A stretch of 64,000 nt of DNA from Actinacidiphila glaucinigra (lineage in GTDB: Bacteria > Actinomycetota > Actinomycetes > Streptomycetales > Streptomycetaceae). The stretch spans positions 372,001 to 436,000 of the forward strand of contig NZ_FZOF01000002.1 in NCBI RefSeq assembly GCF_900188405.1, in the 5' to 3' direction. The notes beneath the pieces are model-generated. The model saw only the letters and a list, made by a program, of their open reading frames with translations, did no database searches and had not been told where the DNA came from. This document shows, piece after piece, positions 34,571-42,887 of the stretch; the stretch's first letter is position 1, and each line of letters begins with the position of its first letter. The position numbers were made by a program, and so were the translations under genes.

Positions 34571-36376
34571 GTGCGCACGTCCATCGCCACCGTCTCGCTC
34601 AGCGGCCCCCTCACCGAGAAGCTCGGCGCGGCCGCCCGCGCCGGGTTCGACGGTGTGGAGATCTTCGAGAACGATCTGCTGGCCGCGCCGATCGGCCCGG
34701 AGGAGATCCGGGCGCGTGCCGCCGACCTCGGGCTGGCCATCGACCTCTACCAGCCCCTGCGCGACGTCGAGGCGGTGCCCGAGGACGTCTTCGCCCGCAA
34801 CCTGCGCCGGGCGGAGCACAAGTTCCGGCTGATGCGGCGGCTCGGCGCGGACACCGTGCTGGTCTGCTCCAGCGTCTCGCCGCTCGCCCCGGACGACGAC
34901 GCGCTCACCGCCGACCAGTTGCGCAGGCTGGCGGAGCTGGCCGCGGAGCACGGGGTCAAGGTCGCCTACGAGGCCCTGGCATGGGGCCGTCGGGTGAACA
35001 CCTACGACCACGCCTGGCGCATCGTCGAGGCCGCGGACCACCCGGCGCTCGGGGTGTGCCTGGACAGCTTCCACATCCTCGCCAAAGGCTCCGACCCCAA
35101 GGGCATCGAGGACATCCCCGGCGGGAAGATCTTCTTCCTCCAGCTGGCCGACGCCCCGCCGATGGCGATGGACGTGCTCCAGTGGAGCCGCCACTACCGG
35201 TGCTTCCCCGGGCAGGGCGGCCTCGACGTCGCCGGGCTGGTGCGGCACGTCCTGCGCGCCGGGTACGAGGGGCCGCTCTCCCTGGAGGTCTTCAACGACG
35301 TCTTCCGCCAGGCGGACGCGGGCCGCACCGCCGTGGACGCCCAGCGTTCGCTGCGGCTGCTGCAGGAGGCGGTCGGCACCGACGCGCCGCCCCCGCCCGT
35401 GGTGCCCGCCGGGATCGCCTTCGCCGAACTCGTGACGCCCGACACCGAGCCGCTCACCGCGCTGCTGGGGGCACTCGGCTTCACCCGCACCGCCCGGCAC
35501 CGCGGCAAGCCGGTCGAGCTGTGGCAGCAGGGCGAGGCCCGCGTCCTGCTCAACACCGCGCCCGCCGAGGGGCGGGAGGGCCGGGGGCCGGAACTCGCCG
35601 CGGTCGGCCTGGAGTCCCCCGACCCGTCCGGCGCCGCCCGGAGGGCGGAGGCGATGCTGGCGCCGGTCCTGCCCCGCCGCCGCGCCCCCGGGGACGCGCC
35701 GCTCGACGCGGTGGCCGCGCCCGACGGCACCGAGCTGTTCTTCGTGGCCACCGACACCACGGGAACCGAGGGCTGGCTCGCCGACTTCACGCCGCTGGGC
35801 CCCGGCGGGACCGCGGACGGGGGCGCCGGCATCCGGCGCGTCGACCATCTGGCGCTCACCCAGCCGTGGCACCGCTTCGACGAGGCCGCGCTCTTCCACC
35901 GCGGCGTGCTCGGGCTCCGCCCGCAGGAGAGCGTCGACGTCGCCGACCCCTACGGGCTGCTGCGCAGCCGTGCCGTCACGAGCCCCGACGGCGGCGTCCG
36001 CATCGTGCTGAGCGTGGGCCCCGCGCCCTCCGACGACCGGACGGCGCACGCCCAGCACATCGCCCTGGCCACGGACGACCTCGTCGCCACCGCGCGCCGC
36101 ATCCGGGCCGCGGGCGGCCGCCTGCTCGCCGTTCCGGCGAACTACCACGAGGACCTCGCGGCGCGGTTCGACCTCACCCCCGACGAGCTGGAGACCTACC
36201 GCGAACTGGGCATCCTCTACGACCGCGACGCCCACGGCGCCTTCCTGCACTGCTACACCGAGACGGTGGGCCGCGTCTTCTTCGAGGTCGTCCAGCGTGC
36301 CGCCTACCGCGGCTACGGGGCCGCCAACGCCCCCGTCCGCCTCGCCGCGCAGCACGCGGGCCGGCTGATCGGCTGA
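34571..36376 (+). CDS. 3-dehydroshikimate dehydratase fused to an HPPD-like domain
   Basis: 601 residues. Residues 1-~270 form an AP-endonuclease-2-type TIM barrel with metal ligands in VAYEALAWGRRVNTY (Glu near 134), LGVCLDSFHIL (Asp/His near 165-168), LQLADAP (Asp near 194) and SLEVFND (Glu near 239). Residues ~285-600 are a vicinal-oxygen-chelate region like 4-hydroxyphenylpyruvate dioxygenase, with ligand-type His in RVDHLAL (near 424) and HAQHIALATDD (near 497) and Glu in FFEVVQR. This architecture is that of QsuB/AsbF-type enzymes that make protocatechuate from 3-dehydroshikimate. AAGGAGG lies 7 nt before the GTG. Confidence 0.9.
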   Translation: MRTSIATVSLSGPLTEKLGAAARAGFDGVEIFENDLLAAPIGPEEIRARAADLGLAIDLYQPLRDVEAVPEDVFARNLRRAEHKFRLMRRLGADTVLVCSSVSPLAPDDDALTADQLRRLAELAAEHGVKVAYEALAWGRRVNTYDHAWRIVEAADHPALGVCLDSFHILAKGSDPKGIEDIPGGKIFFLQLADAPPMAMDVLQWSRHYRCFPGQGGLDVAGLVRHVLRAGYEGPLSLEVFNDVFRQADAGRTAVDAQRSLRLLQEAVGTDAPPPPVVPAGIAFAELVTPDTEPLTALLGALGFTRTARHRGKPVELWQQGEARVLLNTAPAEGREGRGPELAAVGLESPDPSGAARRAEAMLAPVLPRRRAPGDAPLDAVAAPDGTELFFVATDTTGTEGWLADFTPLGPGGTADGGAGIRRVDHLALTQPWHRFDEAALFHRGVLGLRPQESVDVADPYGLLRSRAVTSPDGGVRIVLSVGPAPSDDRTAHAQHIALATDDLVATARRIRAAGGRLLAVPANYHEDLAARFDLTPDELETYRELGILYDRDAHGAFLHCYTETVGRVFFEVVQRAAYRGYGAANAPVRLAAQHAGRLIG

Positions 36377-36404
36377 GCCGGGGCGGCGTCGCCGGCGGCC
36401 CCGG

Positions 36405-36809
36405 TCAGCGGGAGCGCGAGGGCGCCCGCCGGCTGATCCCCAGCCGGATGCGCCCGCCGGTCGTGCCCAGGGCCAGGTACAGCTCCACCTCCGGCAGCGG
36501 AGCGCGCCGGGCGAGCGGGTCGAGCCCCACGACGAGCGCGACCGGTCCGCCGCCCGCGACGAAGGCGGACCACCGCTCACCGGCCGCGACCTCCAGCAGC
36601 GCCCCGCCGTCCGCGCCGCGCACCATGGCCCGCCCGGGGCCGCCGACGGTGATCCGCTCGCCGAGCTCCGGCAGCCGCCGCCCGGGCTCGGCGAGCCCGA
36701 GGAGCGCGGCGAGTTCCGCCGTGCCGCGCCCCTGCGGGTGGGCCAGCAGCAGGAACGCCACCGGCCCGAACGCCGTGTCGTCCAGCCAGGTCCACGAGGC
36801 GGGCCTCAC
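36405..36809 (-). CDS. Hypothetical protein coupled to a GHKL ATPase gene
   Basis: 134 residues beginning VRPASWTWLDDTAFGPVAF. It is rich in Gly, Leu and Arg with predicted beta-strands, no signal peptide and no recognised domain. Its GTG start overlaps the stop codon of the upstream ATPase gene (GTGA), so it is translated from the same mRNA. It may be an accessory to that ATPase, but this is inference from position only. Confidence 0.65.
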   Translation of the reverse strand: MRPASWTWLDDTAFGPVAFLLLAHPQGRGTAELAALLGLAEPGRRLPELGERITVGGPGRAMVRGADGGALLEVAAGERWSAFVAGGGPVALVVGLDPLARRAPLPEVELYLALGTTGGRIRLGISRRAPSRSR

Positions 36810-37198
36810 CGCAGCACCACCCACACCTGCTTGCCGTCGGGCGTCGGACGTACGCCCCACCGGTGGGCCGCCGCCGCGATCAGGTGCAGGCCGCGCCCGC
36901 GTTCGGCCGCCCAGTCCGCCGGCCCGGGGGCCGGGACCGGCAGGACGGGCGAACGGTCGCTGACCGCGGCCCGCACCCCCTCCGCGGCCAGGTCGTCCAG
37001 GGTCAGCTCGCACTCCGGGGAGCCCGCGTGCCGGTGCACGTTGGCGAGTATCTCCGTGACGCACAGCACGGCGGCGGGCGCCAGGTCCTCGCGCCCCCAG
37101 GCGCGGAGCTGTTCGCTCACGGCACGGCGGACCTCGGCGATGCGGGCGGGCTCGGCGACGACGCGCATCGCCGCCGCGGGTGGAGATTCCTGCGTCAT
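36806..37198 (-). CDS. ATP-binding protein, RsbW/SpoIIAB-like (GHKL)
   Basis: 130 residues. A stand-alone HATPase_c domain: N-box TEILANVHRHA (near residue 48) and G1/G2 boxes around GRGLHLIAAAAHRWGV (near 100). In Streptomyces dozens of such small ATPases act as anti-sigma-like or unknown regulators and sit beside HTH-DUF5753 and DUF397 genes, exactly as here, where they are divergent. The ATG at 37198 has only a weak AGGGA upstream; the internal ATG (MRVVAEP) at residue 11 is an alternative. Confidence 0.85.
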   Translation of the reverse strand: MTQESPPAAAMRVVAEPARIAEVRRAVSEQLRAWGREDLAPAAVLCVTEILANVHRHAGSPECELTLDDLAAEGVRAAVSDRSPVLPVPAPGPADWAAERGRGLHLIAAAAHRWGVRPTPDGKQVWVVLR

Positions 37199-37312
37199 GG
37201 GTCCAACGGTTCCCTGCTCTGGCTAGCCTGACCAGGGCGGATCTGACCCCTGGTCAGTTGTGTCGGGGCCGGTCCGCGGCTGTGTACGGCGTGTGTACCG
37301 GGAGGTGGTGCC

Positions 37313-38128
37313 GTGTCCGCGAAGGGCGAGGGCTCGGCCAGCATGCGGATGTTCGGCTCCGTGGCGCGGTCCCTGCGGGAGGCCCGCGGGGTCTCGACCG
37401 ACGAACTGGCTGCGCACGTGGGCTACTCGAAGTCGCTGGTCGTCAAGATCGAGCGCGGCGAGCGGATGCCGCCGCCGGCGTTCGTGGAGAAGGCGGGAGT
37501 CCTGCTGGGCGACGGCGGCGGGGTGCTGCGGTCCGCGGCGTGCCATCTGGAACGGGCCGAGTTCCCCTCCTGGTTCGAGGAGTACGCGGAGCTGGAACGG
37601 GCGGTGGTGAGCCTCTACACCTACGACACGCATGTCATCAACGGCCTGCTGCAGACCGAGGAGTACGCCCGTGTCGTGCTCGGCTCCTACTGCCCGACGC
37701 TGGAGAGCGAGGAGGTCGAGCGCCGCGTACGCGCCCGGCTGGCCCGGCAGTCGCTCCTGACCCGCGCCCCGGCGCCGCAGCTCGCCTTCGTCATCGAGGA
37801 GTGGGTGCTGCGCCGCCCGGTCGGCGGACGGGCAGTCCACCGGAGCCAGTTGGGACGGCTGCTGGAGGCCGCCGCGCTGCGCCATGTCACGGTGCAGGTG
37901 ATGCCGCTCTCCCACACGGCGCACGCGGGTTTCGACGGACCGATGCACCTGCTGGAGACCCCGGATCTGCGGCTGCTCGCCTATCTCGAAGTCCAGGGCC
38001 GCAGCGTGCTGGTGGACGGCCGGAACGAGGTCAGCAAACTCCACCAGCGCTATGCGATGATCCGCTCACAGGCCCTCAGTGTGGGGGACTCCGCCAGAGT
38101 GATCGAGCAGATTGCGGGGGAGCTATGA
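37313..38128 (+). CDS. HTH-XRE / DUF5753 regulator (WhiJ/Scr1 type)
   Basis: 271 residues. An N-terminal XRE HTH (residues ~12-65, ARSLREARGVSTDELAAHVG and SLVVKIERGERMPP) is followed by the DUF5753 domain, recognised by the conserved EEYARVVL, RVRARLARQ and FDGPMHLLETPD blocks. Such proteins control development or act as antitoxin-like regulators of a linked DUF397 protein. GGAGG lies 7 nt before the GTG at 37313. The stop overlaps the DUF397 start (ATGA), so the two are coupled. Confidence 0.93.
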   Translation: MSAKGEGSASMRMFGSVARSLREARGVSTDELAAHVGYSKSLVVKIERGERMPPPAFVEKAGVLLGDGGGVLRSAACHLERAEFPSWFEEYAELERAVVSLYTYDTHVINGLLQTEEYARVVLGSYCPTLESEEVERRVRARLARQSLLTRAPAPQLAFVIEEWVLRRPVGGRAVHRSQLGRLLEAAALRHVTVQVMPLSHTAHAGFDGPMHLLETPDLRLLAYLEVQGRSVLVDGRNEVSKLHQRYAMIRSQALSVGDSARVIEQIAGEL

Positions 38129-38358
38129 CATCCCGACTCGCCTGGTACAAGAGCAGTTTCAGCGGCAGCGAGGGCGGCGCCTGCGTCGAGGTCGCCCGTG
38201 CCCCCGGCGCCGTGCACGTGCGGGACTCCAAGGACCCCGCCGGACCCGCGCTGGCCTTCACCGGCGAGGCCTGGACGGCGTTCGTCGCCTTCGTCGCGGA
38301 CAACACCGGGACACCCGGTAGAGTAATCGGCCGATCACGCTTCGTGCCCAGCGCATGA
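38125..38358 (+). CDS. DUF397 protein
   Basis: 77 residues. The hallmark WYKSSFSGSEGGACVEVA (residues 7-24) and VHVRDSKDP (near 30) are present, followed by a hydrophobic FTGEAWTAFVAFV. DUF397 proteins are partners of HTH-DUF5753 regulators in the whiJ/abaA-like loci of streptomycetes and have been proposed as toxin-like or regulatory. A nested hairpin 4-37 bp after the stop probably ends the transcript. Confidence 0.92.
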   Translation: MTSRLAWYKSSFSGSEGGACVEVARAPGAVHVRDSKDPAGPALAFTGEAWTAFVAFVADNTGTPGRVIGRSRFVPSA

Positions 38359-38361
38359 AGC

Positions 38362-38395
38362 GGCCCCCGTGGTGCGCCAACACCGGGCGGGGGCC
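38362..38395 (+). terminator. Terminator after the DUF397 gene
   Basis: GGCCCCCG (38362-38369) and CGGGGGCC (38388-38395) form an 8-bp outer stem with a nested GGTG/CACC stem inside. Confidence 0.7.
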
Positions 38396-38433
38396 TACAC
38401 CTACGAGGCCTATCCCGCCAAGGAGCCCCGCAA

Positions 38434-39348
38434 ATGATCCGCCATGCTATCCCGCCGACCCGTTTCTTCTCCCAGACGCCGAACGACCTCATCCGCCATC
38501 CGCGCCTGAACGGCACCGCCGTACGACTGCTGCAGTGGGCGCTCTCGCTGCCGGAGGGGTCCCGGGAGACCCTGCAGTCCATCGGCGAGAAGATGCCCGA
38601 GGGGCGCATCGCCCTGCGCCGGGCCCGGCAGCAGCTGGAGGCGGAGGGCTATGTGCACACCCGCCGCACCCAGAGCCCCGAGACCGGCCACTGGACGACC
38701 CGGGTGCTCGTCTCCAATGTGCCGTTGCGCGACCCCGAGGAGATCGAGGCGGCCTTCGCCGCTCCGGGTGGCAGCATCCTGACCGCCGGTGCGCCGTCCG
38801 TACGGGCCGTCGGCACATCCCCCAAGGGGGAGAACAAGGAGGAGGAGAACACCTCCCACCCCGAGCCCCCCGCCGACGAGTCGCTGGTCGCCCGCGCGGC
38901 GGCCGCGCTGCAGCGCCTTGGCCGGCGGGAGGCCAGGCTCGCCCTCGGCGTGGCCGAGGCCGTCCGGCTGGCCCCGCTCGCCGCCCGATGGTTGGCCAAC
39001 GGGGCAAGCGAGCTGGAACTGCGCACCGCCCTGTCCTCCGGGCTGCCGCACACCGTCCACTCACCCGCCGGCTTCGTCGCCCGGCGACTGCGCGACAAGC
39101 TCCCCGCACCGCGCCCCGCCCGCGACCCCGCCGCCCCGGCGGCCCCGCTCCCCGAATGCCCCGGCTGCGGCGACCCGCTGCCCCCCGGCCGGACCGGCCC
39201 CTGCCCGCCCTGCTCCACCGCCGCCCCCGCATCCGACGCCCCGTCGGGTGCTCCGCGCGGCGCATCGCTGGTCCGCGCGGGCATCGTGCGGCAACGGCCC
39301 CACGTGAAGCCGTCGGCGGCCGCCGATATCATCTACGGCTCATTTTGA
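38434..39348 (+). CDS. Winged-helix protein with C-terminal zinc ribbon (replication-protein-like)
   Basis: 304 residues. Residues ~10-90 form a winged helix (LIRHPRLNGTAVRLLQWALSL, then GRIALRRARQQLEAEGYVHTRR), a type found in plasmid/phage replication proteins and in many streptomycete orphan regulators. The middle is helical (ARLALGVAEAVRLAPLAARW...), and residues ~245-265 have CPGCGDPL...CPPC, a probable zinc ribbon. The C-terminus ends DIIYGSF. AAGGAG lies 8 nt before the ATG. Its exact role is unknown; the neighbourhood (TA genes) suggests an accessory or mobile origin. Confidence 0.7.
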   Translation: MIRHAIPPTRFFSQTPNDLIRHPRLNGTAVRLLQWALSLPEGSRETLQSIGEKMPEGRIALRRARQQLEAEGYVHTRRTQSPETGHWTTRVLVSNVPLRDPEEIEAAFAAPGGSILTAGAPSVRAVGTSPKGENKEEENTSHPEPPADESLVARAAAALQRLGRREARLALGVAEAVRLAPLAARWLANGASELELRTALSSGLPHTVHSPAGFVARRLRDKLPAPRPARDPAAPAAPLPECPGCGDPLPPGRTGPCPPCSTAAPASDAPSGAPRGASLVRAGIVRQRPHVKPSAAADIIYGSF

Positions 39349-39386
39349 TATCGTTGAGTCGGACACCCATGCCGGAGGAGGCTCGA

Positions 39387-39602
39387 ATGACCCGCACCGT
39401 CATAGACGTCGACGACCAGATGCTGGCGGAGGCGGCCGAGATCTTCGGGACCACGACCAAGGTCGCCACGGTGAACGCCGCCCTGGAGGACGCGATCAAG
39501 CGCCGCAAGCGCGCCTCGTTCCTCAACTGGCTGGAGGATGGCGGCCTTCCGGACCTCACCGGCGAGGTCGCGTCAGCGGACGACCCGAACCGGGCCGCAT
39601 GA
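39387..39602 (+). CDS. vapB: Type II antitoxin, VapB family
   Basis: 71 residues. MTRTVIDVDDQMLAEAAEIFG is the ribbon-helix-helix entry of VapB antitoxins, followed by TVNAALEDAIKRRKRASFLNW and an acidic tail likely to wrap the toxin. GGAGGAGG lies 5 nt before the ATG. The stop overlaps the vapC start by 4 bp, as expected of a co-regulated TA pair that represses its own promoter. Frame and start are secure. Confidence 0.93.
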   Translation: MTRTVIDVDDQMLAEAAEIFGTTTKVATVNAALEDAIKRRKRASFLNWLEDGGLPDLTGEVASADDPNRAA

Positions 39603-40015
39603 GGGACCGCTTCCTCATCGACAAGTCCGCCCTTGCGCGCTACCCGAAACCTTCGGTGAAGGCCGTGATCGAGCCTCTCCACAACGCGGGGCTGCTCGCC
39701 GTCTGCGGCGCCGTCAAACTGGAGGTGCTGCACAGCGCACGGTCCAAGGCCGACGCGGACCGCATCCGCGACGGGATGCGGGGATTCGACTGGCTGCCCA
39801 CACCCGACGAGGCCTGGGACCGTGCGCTGGACGTACAGACGGGCCTCATCGCCGCGGGCAACTGGAAGGCCCTCTCCCTCGCGGACCTGATCATCGCGGC
39901 GACCGCAGAGCGGCACGGCGCGACCGTCCTGCACTACGACGGCGACTTCGACACGATCGCCGGCGTCACCGGCCAACCCGTGCGATGGGTGGTCCCGCCC
40001 GGGACGGCCGACTGA
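39599..40015 (+). CDS. vapC: Type II toxin, PIN-domain ribonuclease VapC
   Basis: 138 residues. The PIN-domain acidic residues are in place: FLIDKSALA (Asp 8), VKLEVLHSA (Glu near 42), SLADLIIAATAE (Asp near 95) and LHYDGDFDTIA (Asp near 113-116). VapC cleaves tRNA or rRNA and is neutralised by VapB. It is translationally coupled to vapB by an ATGA overlap. All catalytic residues appear intact, so the toxin should be active. Confidence 0.95.
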   Translation: MRDRFLIDKSALARYPKPSVKAVIEPLHNAGLLAVCGAVKLEVLHSARSKADADRIRDGMRGFDWLPTPDEAWDRALDVQTGLIAAGNWKALSLADLIIAATAERHGATVLHYDGDFDTIAGVTGQPVRWVVPPGTAD

Positions 40016-40165
40016 GTGACGTTCCGCCGCTCCGTCAGATCGCGGCCCGGGCACCGTTCATCCTCTTTGGTCACCCAAAGTGCGGAACACCTCGCACAAG
40101 GTGACGATGAGCGCAATCGCTTCGACCCGGAGCGAGCTCCTTCCGTCATCTTCGAAGGCAGAGAG

Positions 40166-40648
40166 ATGAACATACGAGCGAAGAAGACCATGTCCGGTCG
40201 ACCCCGTCGTAAGGTGCTTTGGGGCGTCGCCGGAACCATGACGGTCGCCGCCGCGGTCGTCACGACCACCGCATTCGTTGGCCCCACTGACGCCTCCGCC
40301 GCCGCGCGCACCACCGCGGTCGCCGACGAGGCCGCCGGAAACCCCGTCCAGGGCAATGGCAACCGTGACAACTTCGGGCGGCTGAGGACCGCCGAGTTCC
40401 TGGGTGTCTCCGTCATCGTGCCCTCGGGCACCACGCAGACCGTCTCGGCGCGCTGCCCCTCGCGCACCGAGGTCACCGGCGGTGGCTTCGTCCTCAGCAG
40501 CACCGACCTGGCCGTGCTGACGAGCCAGCGGTCCGGCAACGGCTGGACGGTCACCGTCCGGAACAGGAACGGCATGACCATCCCCGCCCCCACCGCCCGC
40601 GCCGTCGTGGAGTGCGCGGCGATCGTCCGGGACAACAACAACTGGTGA
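40166..40648 (+). CDS. Secreted hypothetical protein
   Basis: 160 residues with a long signal peptide (basic MNIRAKKTMSGRPRRK, hydrophobic core near 20-45, cleavage near DASAA). The mature domain is small and beta-rich, with a pair of Cys (SARCPSR, VECAAIV) that can form a disulfide and an Asn-rich end. No family is recognised. The ATG at 40166 has GAAGG 7 nt upstream. A strong hairpin (40670-40712) follows. Its role cannot be inferred from the VapBC neighbours. Confidence 0.75.
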   Translation: MNIRAKKTMSGRPRRKVLWGVAGTMTVAAAVVTTTAFVGPTDASAAARTTAVADEAAGNPVQGNGNRDNFGRLRTAEFLGVSVIVPSGTTQTVSARCPSRTEVTGGGFVLSSTDLAVLTSQRSGNGWTVTVRNRNGMTIPAPTARAVVECAAIVRDNNNW

Positions 40649-40669
40649 CCCCACCCCTTCCACGTGCCA

Positions 40670-40712
40670 CCGCCCCGGCCCCCCGTCACACAGGAACGGG
40701 GGACCGGGGCGG
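40670..40712. terminator. Bidirectional terminator
   Basis: A 17-bp stem (40670-40686 with 40696-40712) with a single mismatch and a 9-nt loop lies between the convergent secreted-protein gene and the small membrane-protein gene. Confidence 0.8.
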
Positions 40713-40730
40713 GCCGTGCGCGACCGGACG

Positions 40731-40943
40731 TCAGGCGCGCTTGCCCGCCGACTCCGCCGCGAAGAGGACCGCGACGCCCAGCACGACCAGGAGGACGCAC
40801 ACGTAGATCTCGTAGCCGTCCAGGAAGCCGATCCGGTGCGTCAGCGCCCACAGCCGGAACCAGCCGCCGGTGAGTTGGCAGACGATGCCGCCGATGCCCT
40901 GGGAGAGCAGTACGAAGCCGAGGAAGCCGAGGAATCCCTTCAT
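40731..40943 (-). CDS. Small membrane protein
   Basis: 70 residues with two hydrophobic helices (LGFLGFVLLSQGIGGIV and YVCVLLVVLGVAVLF) and a basic C-terminus. No family is recognised. TAGCCT at 40950-40955 lies 6 nt before the ATG, so the mRNA is probably leaderless. It is divergent from the two-component genes. Confidence 0.7.
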   Translation of the reverse strand: MKGFLGFLGFVLLSQGIGGIVCQLTGGWFRLWALTHRIGFLDGYEIYVCVLLVVLGVAVLFAAESAGKRA

Positions 40944-41077
40944 GCCACGAGGCTAGGGAGCGACCGCCCGCGCCGGCTGTCGGCGAAAGTCGCCGATCGC
41001 GCGGGGGCTGTCGTCCGAAAGTCTCGACTTGGGGCGCGGGGGTGGTGCCCGCGCGCCGGGACCGTACATTCGGTGGA

Positions 41078-42178
41078 ATGGGACGCGTACGGAAGGGCCT
41101 CGTCGCCGACATCGCGGTCTTCCTCGGTGCGGCGGTCTTCTCCGTGCTGTCCATGGACGGGGTGGGCGCCTCGATCGGCCCCGTCGAACAGGCCGTCAGC
41201 GCGGCCGCGTGCGCGGCCCTGTTCCTGCGGCGGCGGTGGCCGGTGCAGCTTGCGGTGGTGCTGCTGGTGGCCGGGTGGTTCGCGCACCTGGTCGGCGGCC
41301 CGACCGCGGTGGCGGTCTTCACCGTGGCGGCGTACCGGCCGCTGCGCACGACGGCCTGGGTGGCGGCCCTGGCGTTCGCGCCGCTGCCGCTGTTCGTGGC
41401 GCGGGGCCCCGACCCGGACCTGCCGGAGACCGGCTCGGCGATGACCTTCTTCGTGATCATGGCGGGTTCGATCGGCTGGGGGCTCTACGTGCGCTCCCGG
41501 CGCCAGCTGCTGGCCTCGTACGCCGAGCGCGGGCGGCGGCAGGCCCGCGAGGAGATCGCGCGGGAGATGCACGACGTGCTGGCGCACCGGCTGTCGCTGC
41601 TGAGCGTCCACGCGGGAGCGCTGGAGTTCCACCCGGGTGCCTCCCCCGCGGAGATCGAGCGGGCCGCCGGGGTGATCCGGGAGAGCGCGCACCAGGCGCT
41701 GGACGACCTGCGCGGCATCATCGGCGTCCTGCGCGAGCCGGCCGGGCCCGCCGCGGCGGACGGCGCGGGCGGACGGCCGCAGCCCACGCTGGCGGACGTG
41801 CGGCGGCTGGTGGAGGAGTCGCGGGACGCCGGGATGCGGATCGTGCTGGAGGCGGACGGCGACGCCGTGTCGGCGGCCGCCCCCGCCGCCTCGGGGCGCA
41901 CCGCCTACCGCATCGTGCAGGAGGGGCTGACCAACGCCCGCAAGCACGCCCCCGGCACGGAGGTGACCGTGCGGCTCGCCGGCGGTCCCGCGCGGGGCCT
42001 GACGGTCGAGGTCAGCAACCCGGTGCCGGCCGCGGCGGCCGTGGTGCCCGCCATCCCCGGCGCCGGGCAGGGGCTGATCGGGCTGACGGAGCGGGCCTCG
42101 CTCGCCGGGGGCGACCTGGAGCACGGCCGCTCCGGCGGTGACTTCCGGGTGCGCGCCTGGCTACCGTGGGCGGCGTGA
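41078..42178 (+). CDS. Sensor histidine kinase (NarL/DesK class)
   Basis: 366 residues. About five membrane helices in residues 10-145 form the sensor part, with no large extracellular loop. The HisKA_3 box EIAREMHDVLAHRLSLLSVH (phospho-His near residue 168) and an HATPase_c domain (TAYRIVQEGLTNARKHA; GAGQGLIGLTERA) follow. TACATT at 41065-41070 lies 7 nt before the ATG, indicating a leaderless start. It overlaps the response regulator gene (GTGA), so the two form one operon. The stimulus is unknown. Confidence 0.93.
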   Translation: MGRVRKGLVADIAVFLGAAVFSVLSMDGVGASIGPVEQAVSAAACAALFLRRRWPVQLAVVLLVAGWFAHLVGGPTAVAVFTVAAYRPLRTTAWVAALAFAPLPLFVARGPDPDLPETGSAMTFFVIMAGSIGWGLYVRSRRQLLASYAERGRRQAREEIAREMHDVLAHRLSLLSVHAGALEFHPGASPAEIERAAGVIRESAHQALDDLRGIIGVLREPAGPAAADGAGGRPQPTLADVRRLVEESRDAGMRIVLEADGDAVSAAAPAASGRTAYRIVQEGLTNARKHAPGTEVTVRLAGGPARGLTVEVSNPVPAAAAVVPAIPGAGQGLIGLTERASLAGGDLEHGRSGGDFRVRAWLPWAA

Positions 42179-42849
42179 GGACGGTGCGGCTGCTGCTGGT
42201 GGACGACGACCCGCTGGTGCGGGCGGGGCTGCGGATGATGCTCGGCGGGGCGCCGGACATGGAGGTCGTCGCCGAGGCGGCGGACGGCGGCGAGGTCGCG
42301 GCGCTGGTCCGGGAGCACTCCCCCGACGTGGTGCTGATGGACATCCGCATGCCCACCGTGGACGGGCTCACGGCCACCGAGGCGCTGCGGGCGCGGCCGG
42401 GCGCGCCGGAGGTGATCGTGCTCACCACCTTCAACACCGACGATCACGTGCTGCGGGCGCTGCGCGCCGGCGCCGCGGGGTTCGTCCTGAAGGACACATC
42501 GCCCCGCGAGATCGTCGAGGCGGTACGGAGGGTGGCGGCCGGCGAACCGGTGCTGTCCCCCGCGGTGACACGGCAGTTGATCGCCCAGGTCGCCGGCTCC
42601 GACCCCGAGGGCGGACGCGGCGCGCGGTCCACCGCCCGGCGCAGGCTCGCCTCGCTGGGCGAGCGGGAGCACGAGGTCGCCCTCGCCATCGGGGAGGGCC
42701 GGTCCAACGCGGAGATCGCGGCCGGGCTCCACATGAGCGTGCCGACGGTGAAGACCCACGTCTCCCGCATCCTCGGCAAGCTCGGCCTGAACAACCGCGT
42801 CCAGATCGCCGTCCTCGTCCACGACGCGGGCCCCCCGGGCCGCGGCTGA
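42175..42849 (+). CDS. NarL-family response regulator
   Basis: 224 residues. The receiver domain has the acidic pair LLLVDDDPLV and the phospho-acceptor Asp in VVLMDIRMP (near residue 54), plus the conserved Lys in FVLKDTS (near 104). A linker of ~25 residues leads to a LuxR-type HTH (LGEREHEVALAIGEGRSNAE, VPTVKTHVSRILGKL). It pairs with the overlapping sensor kinase. Its targets are unknown. Confidence 0.95.
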   Translation: MRTVRLLLVDDDPLVRAGLRMMLGGAPDMEVVAEAADGGEVAALVREHSPDVVLMDIRMPTVDGLTATEALRARPGAPEVIVLTTFNTDDHVLRALRAGAAGFVLKDTSPREIVEAVRRVAAGEPVLSPAVTRQLIAQVAGSDPEGGRGARSTARRRLASLGEREHEVALAIGEGRSNAEIAAGLHMSVPTVKTHVSRILGKLGLNNRVQIAVLVHDAGPPGRG

Positions 42850-42887
42850 CGGGAGAGCGGGGCCGCGGTGCCCGCCCGACGACCCGC

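Noticed and set aside
31310..36376. Possible secondary-metabolite cluster
   Set aside because: The genes fit hydroaromatic acid uptake and breakdown; no scaffold-building or tailoring enzymes are next to them.
39387..40015. VapBC as part of a defence island
   Set aside because: No restriction, CBASS, retron or similar defence genes are adjacent; the pair is an ordinary TA module.
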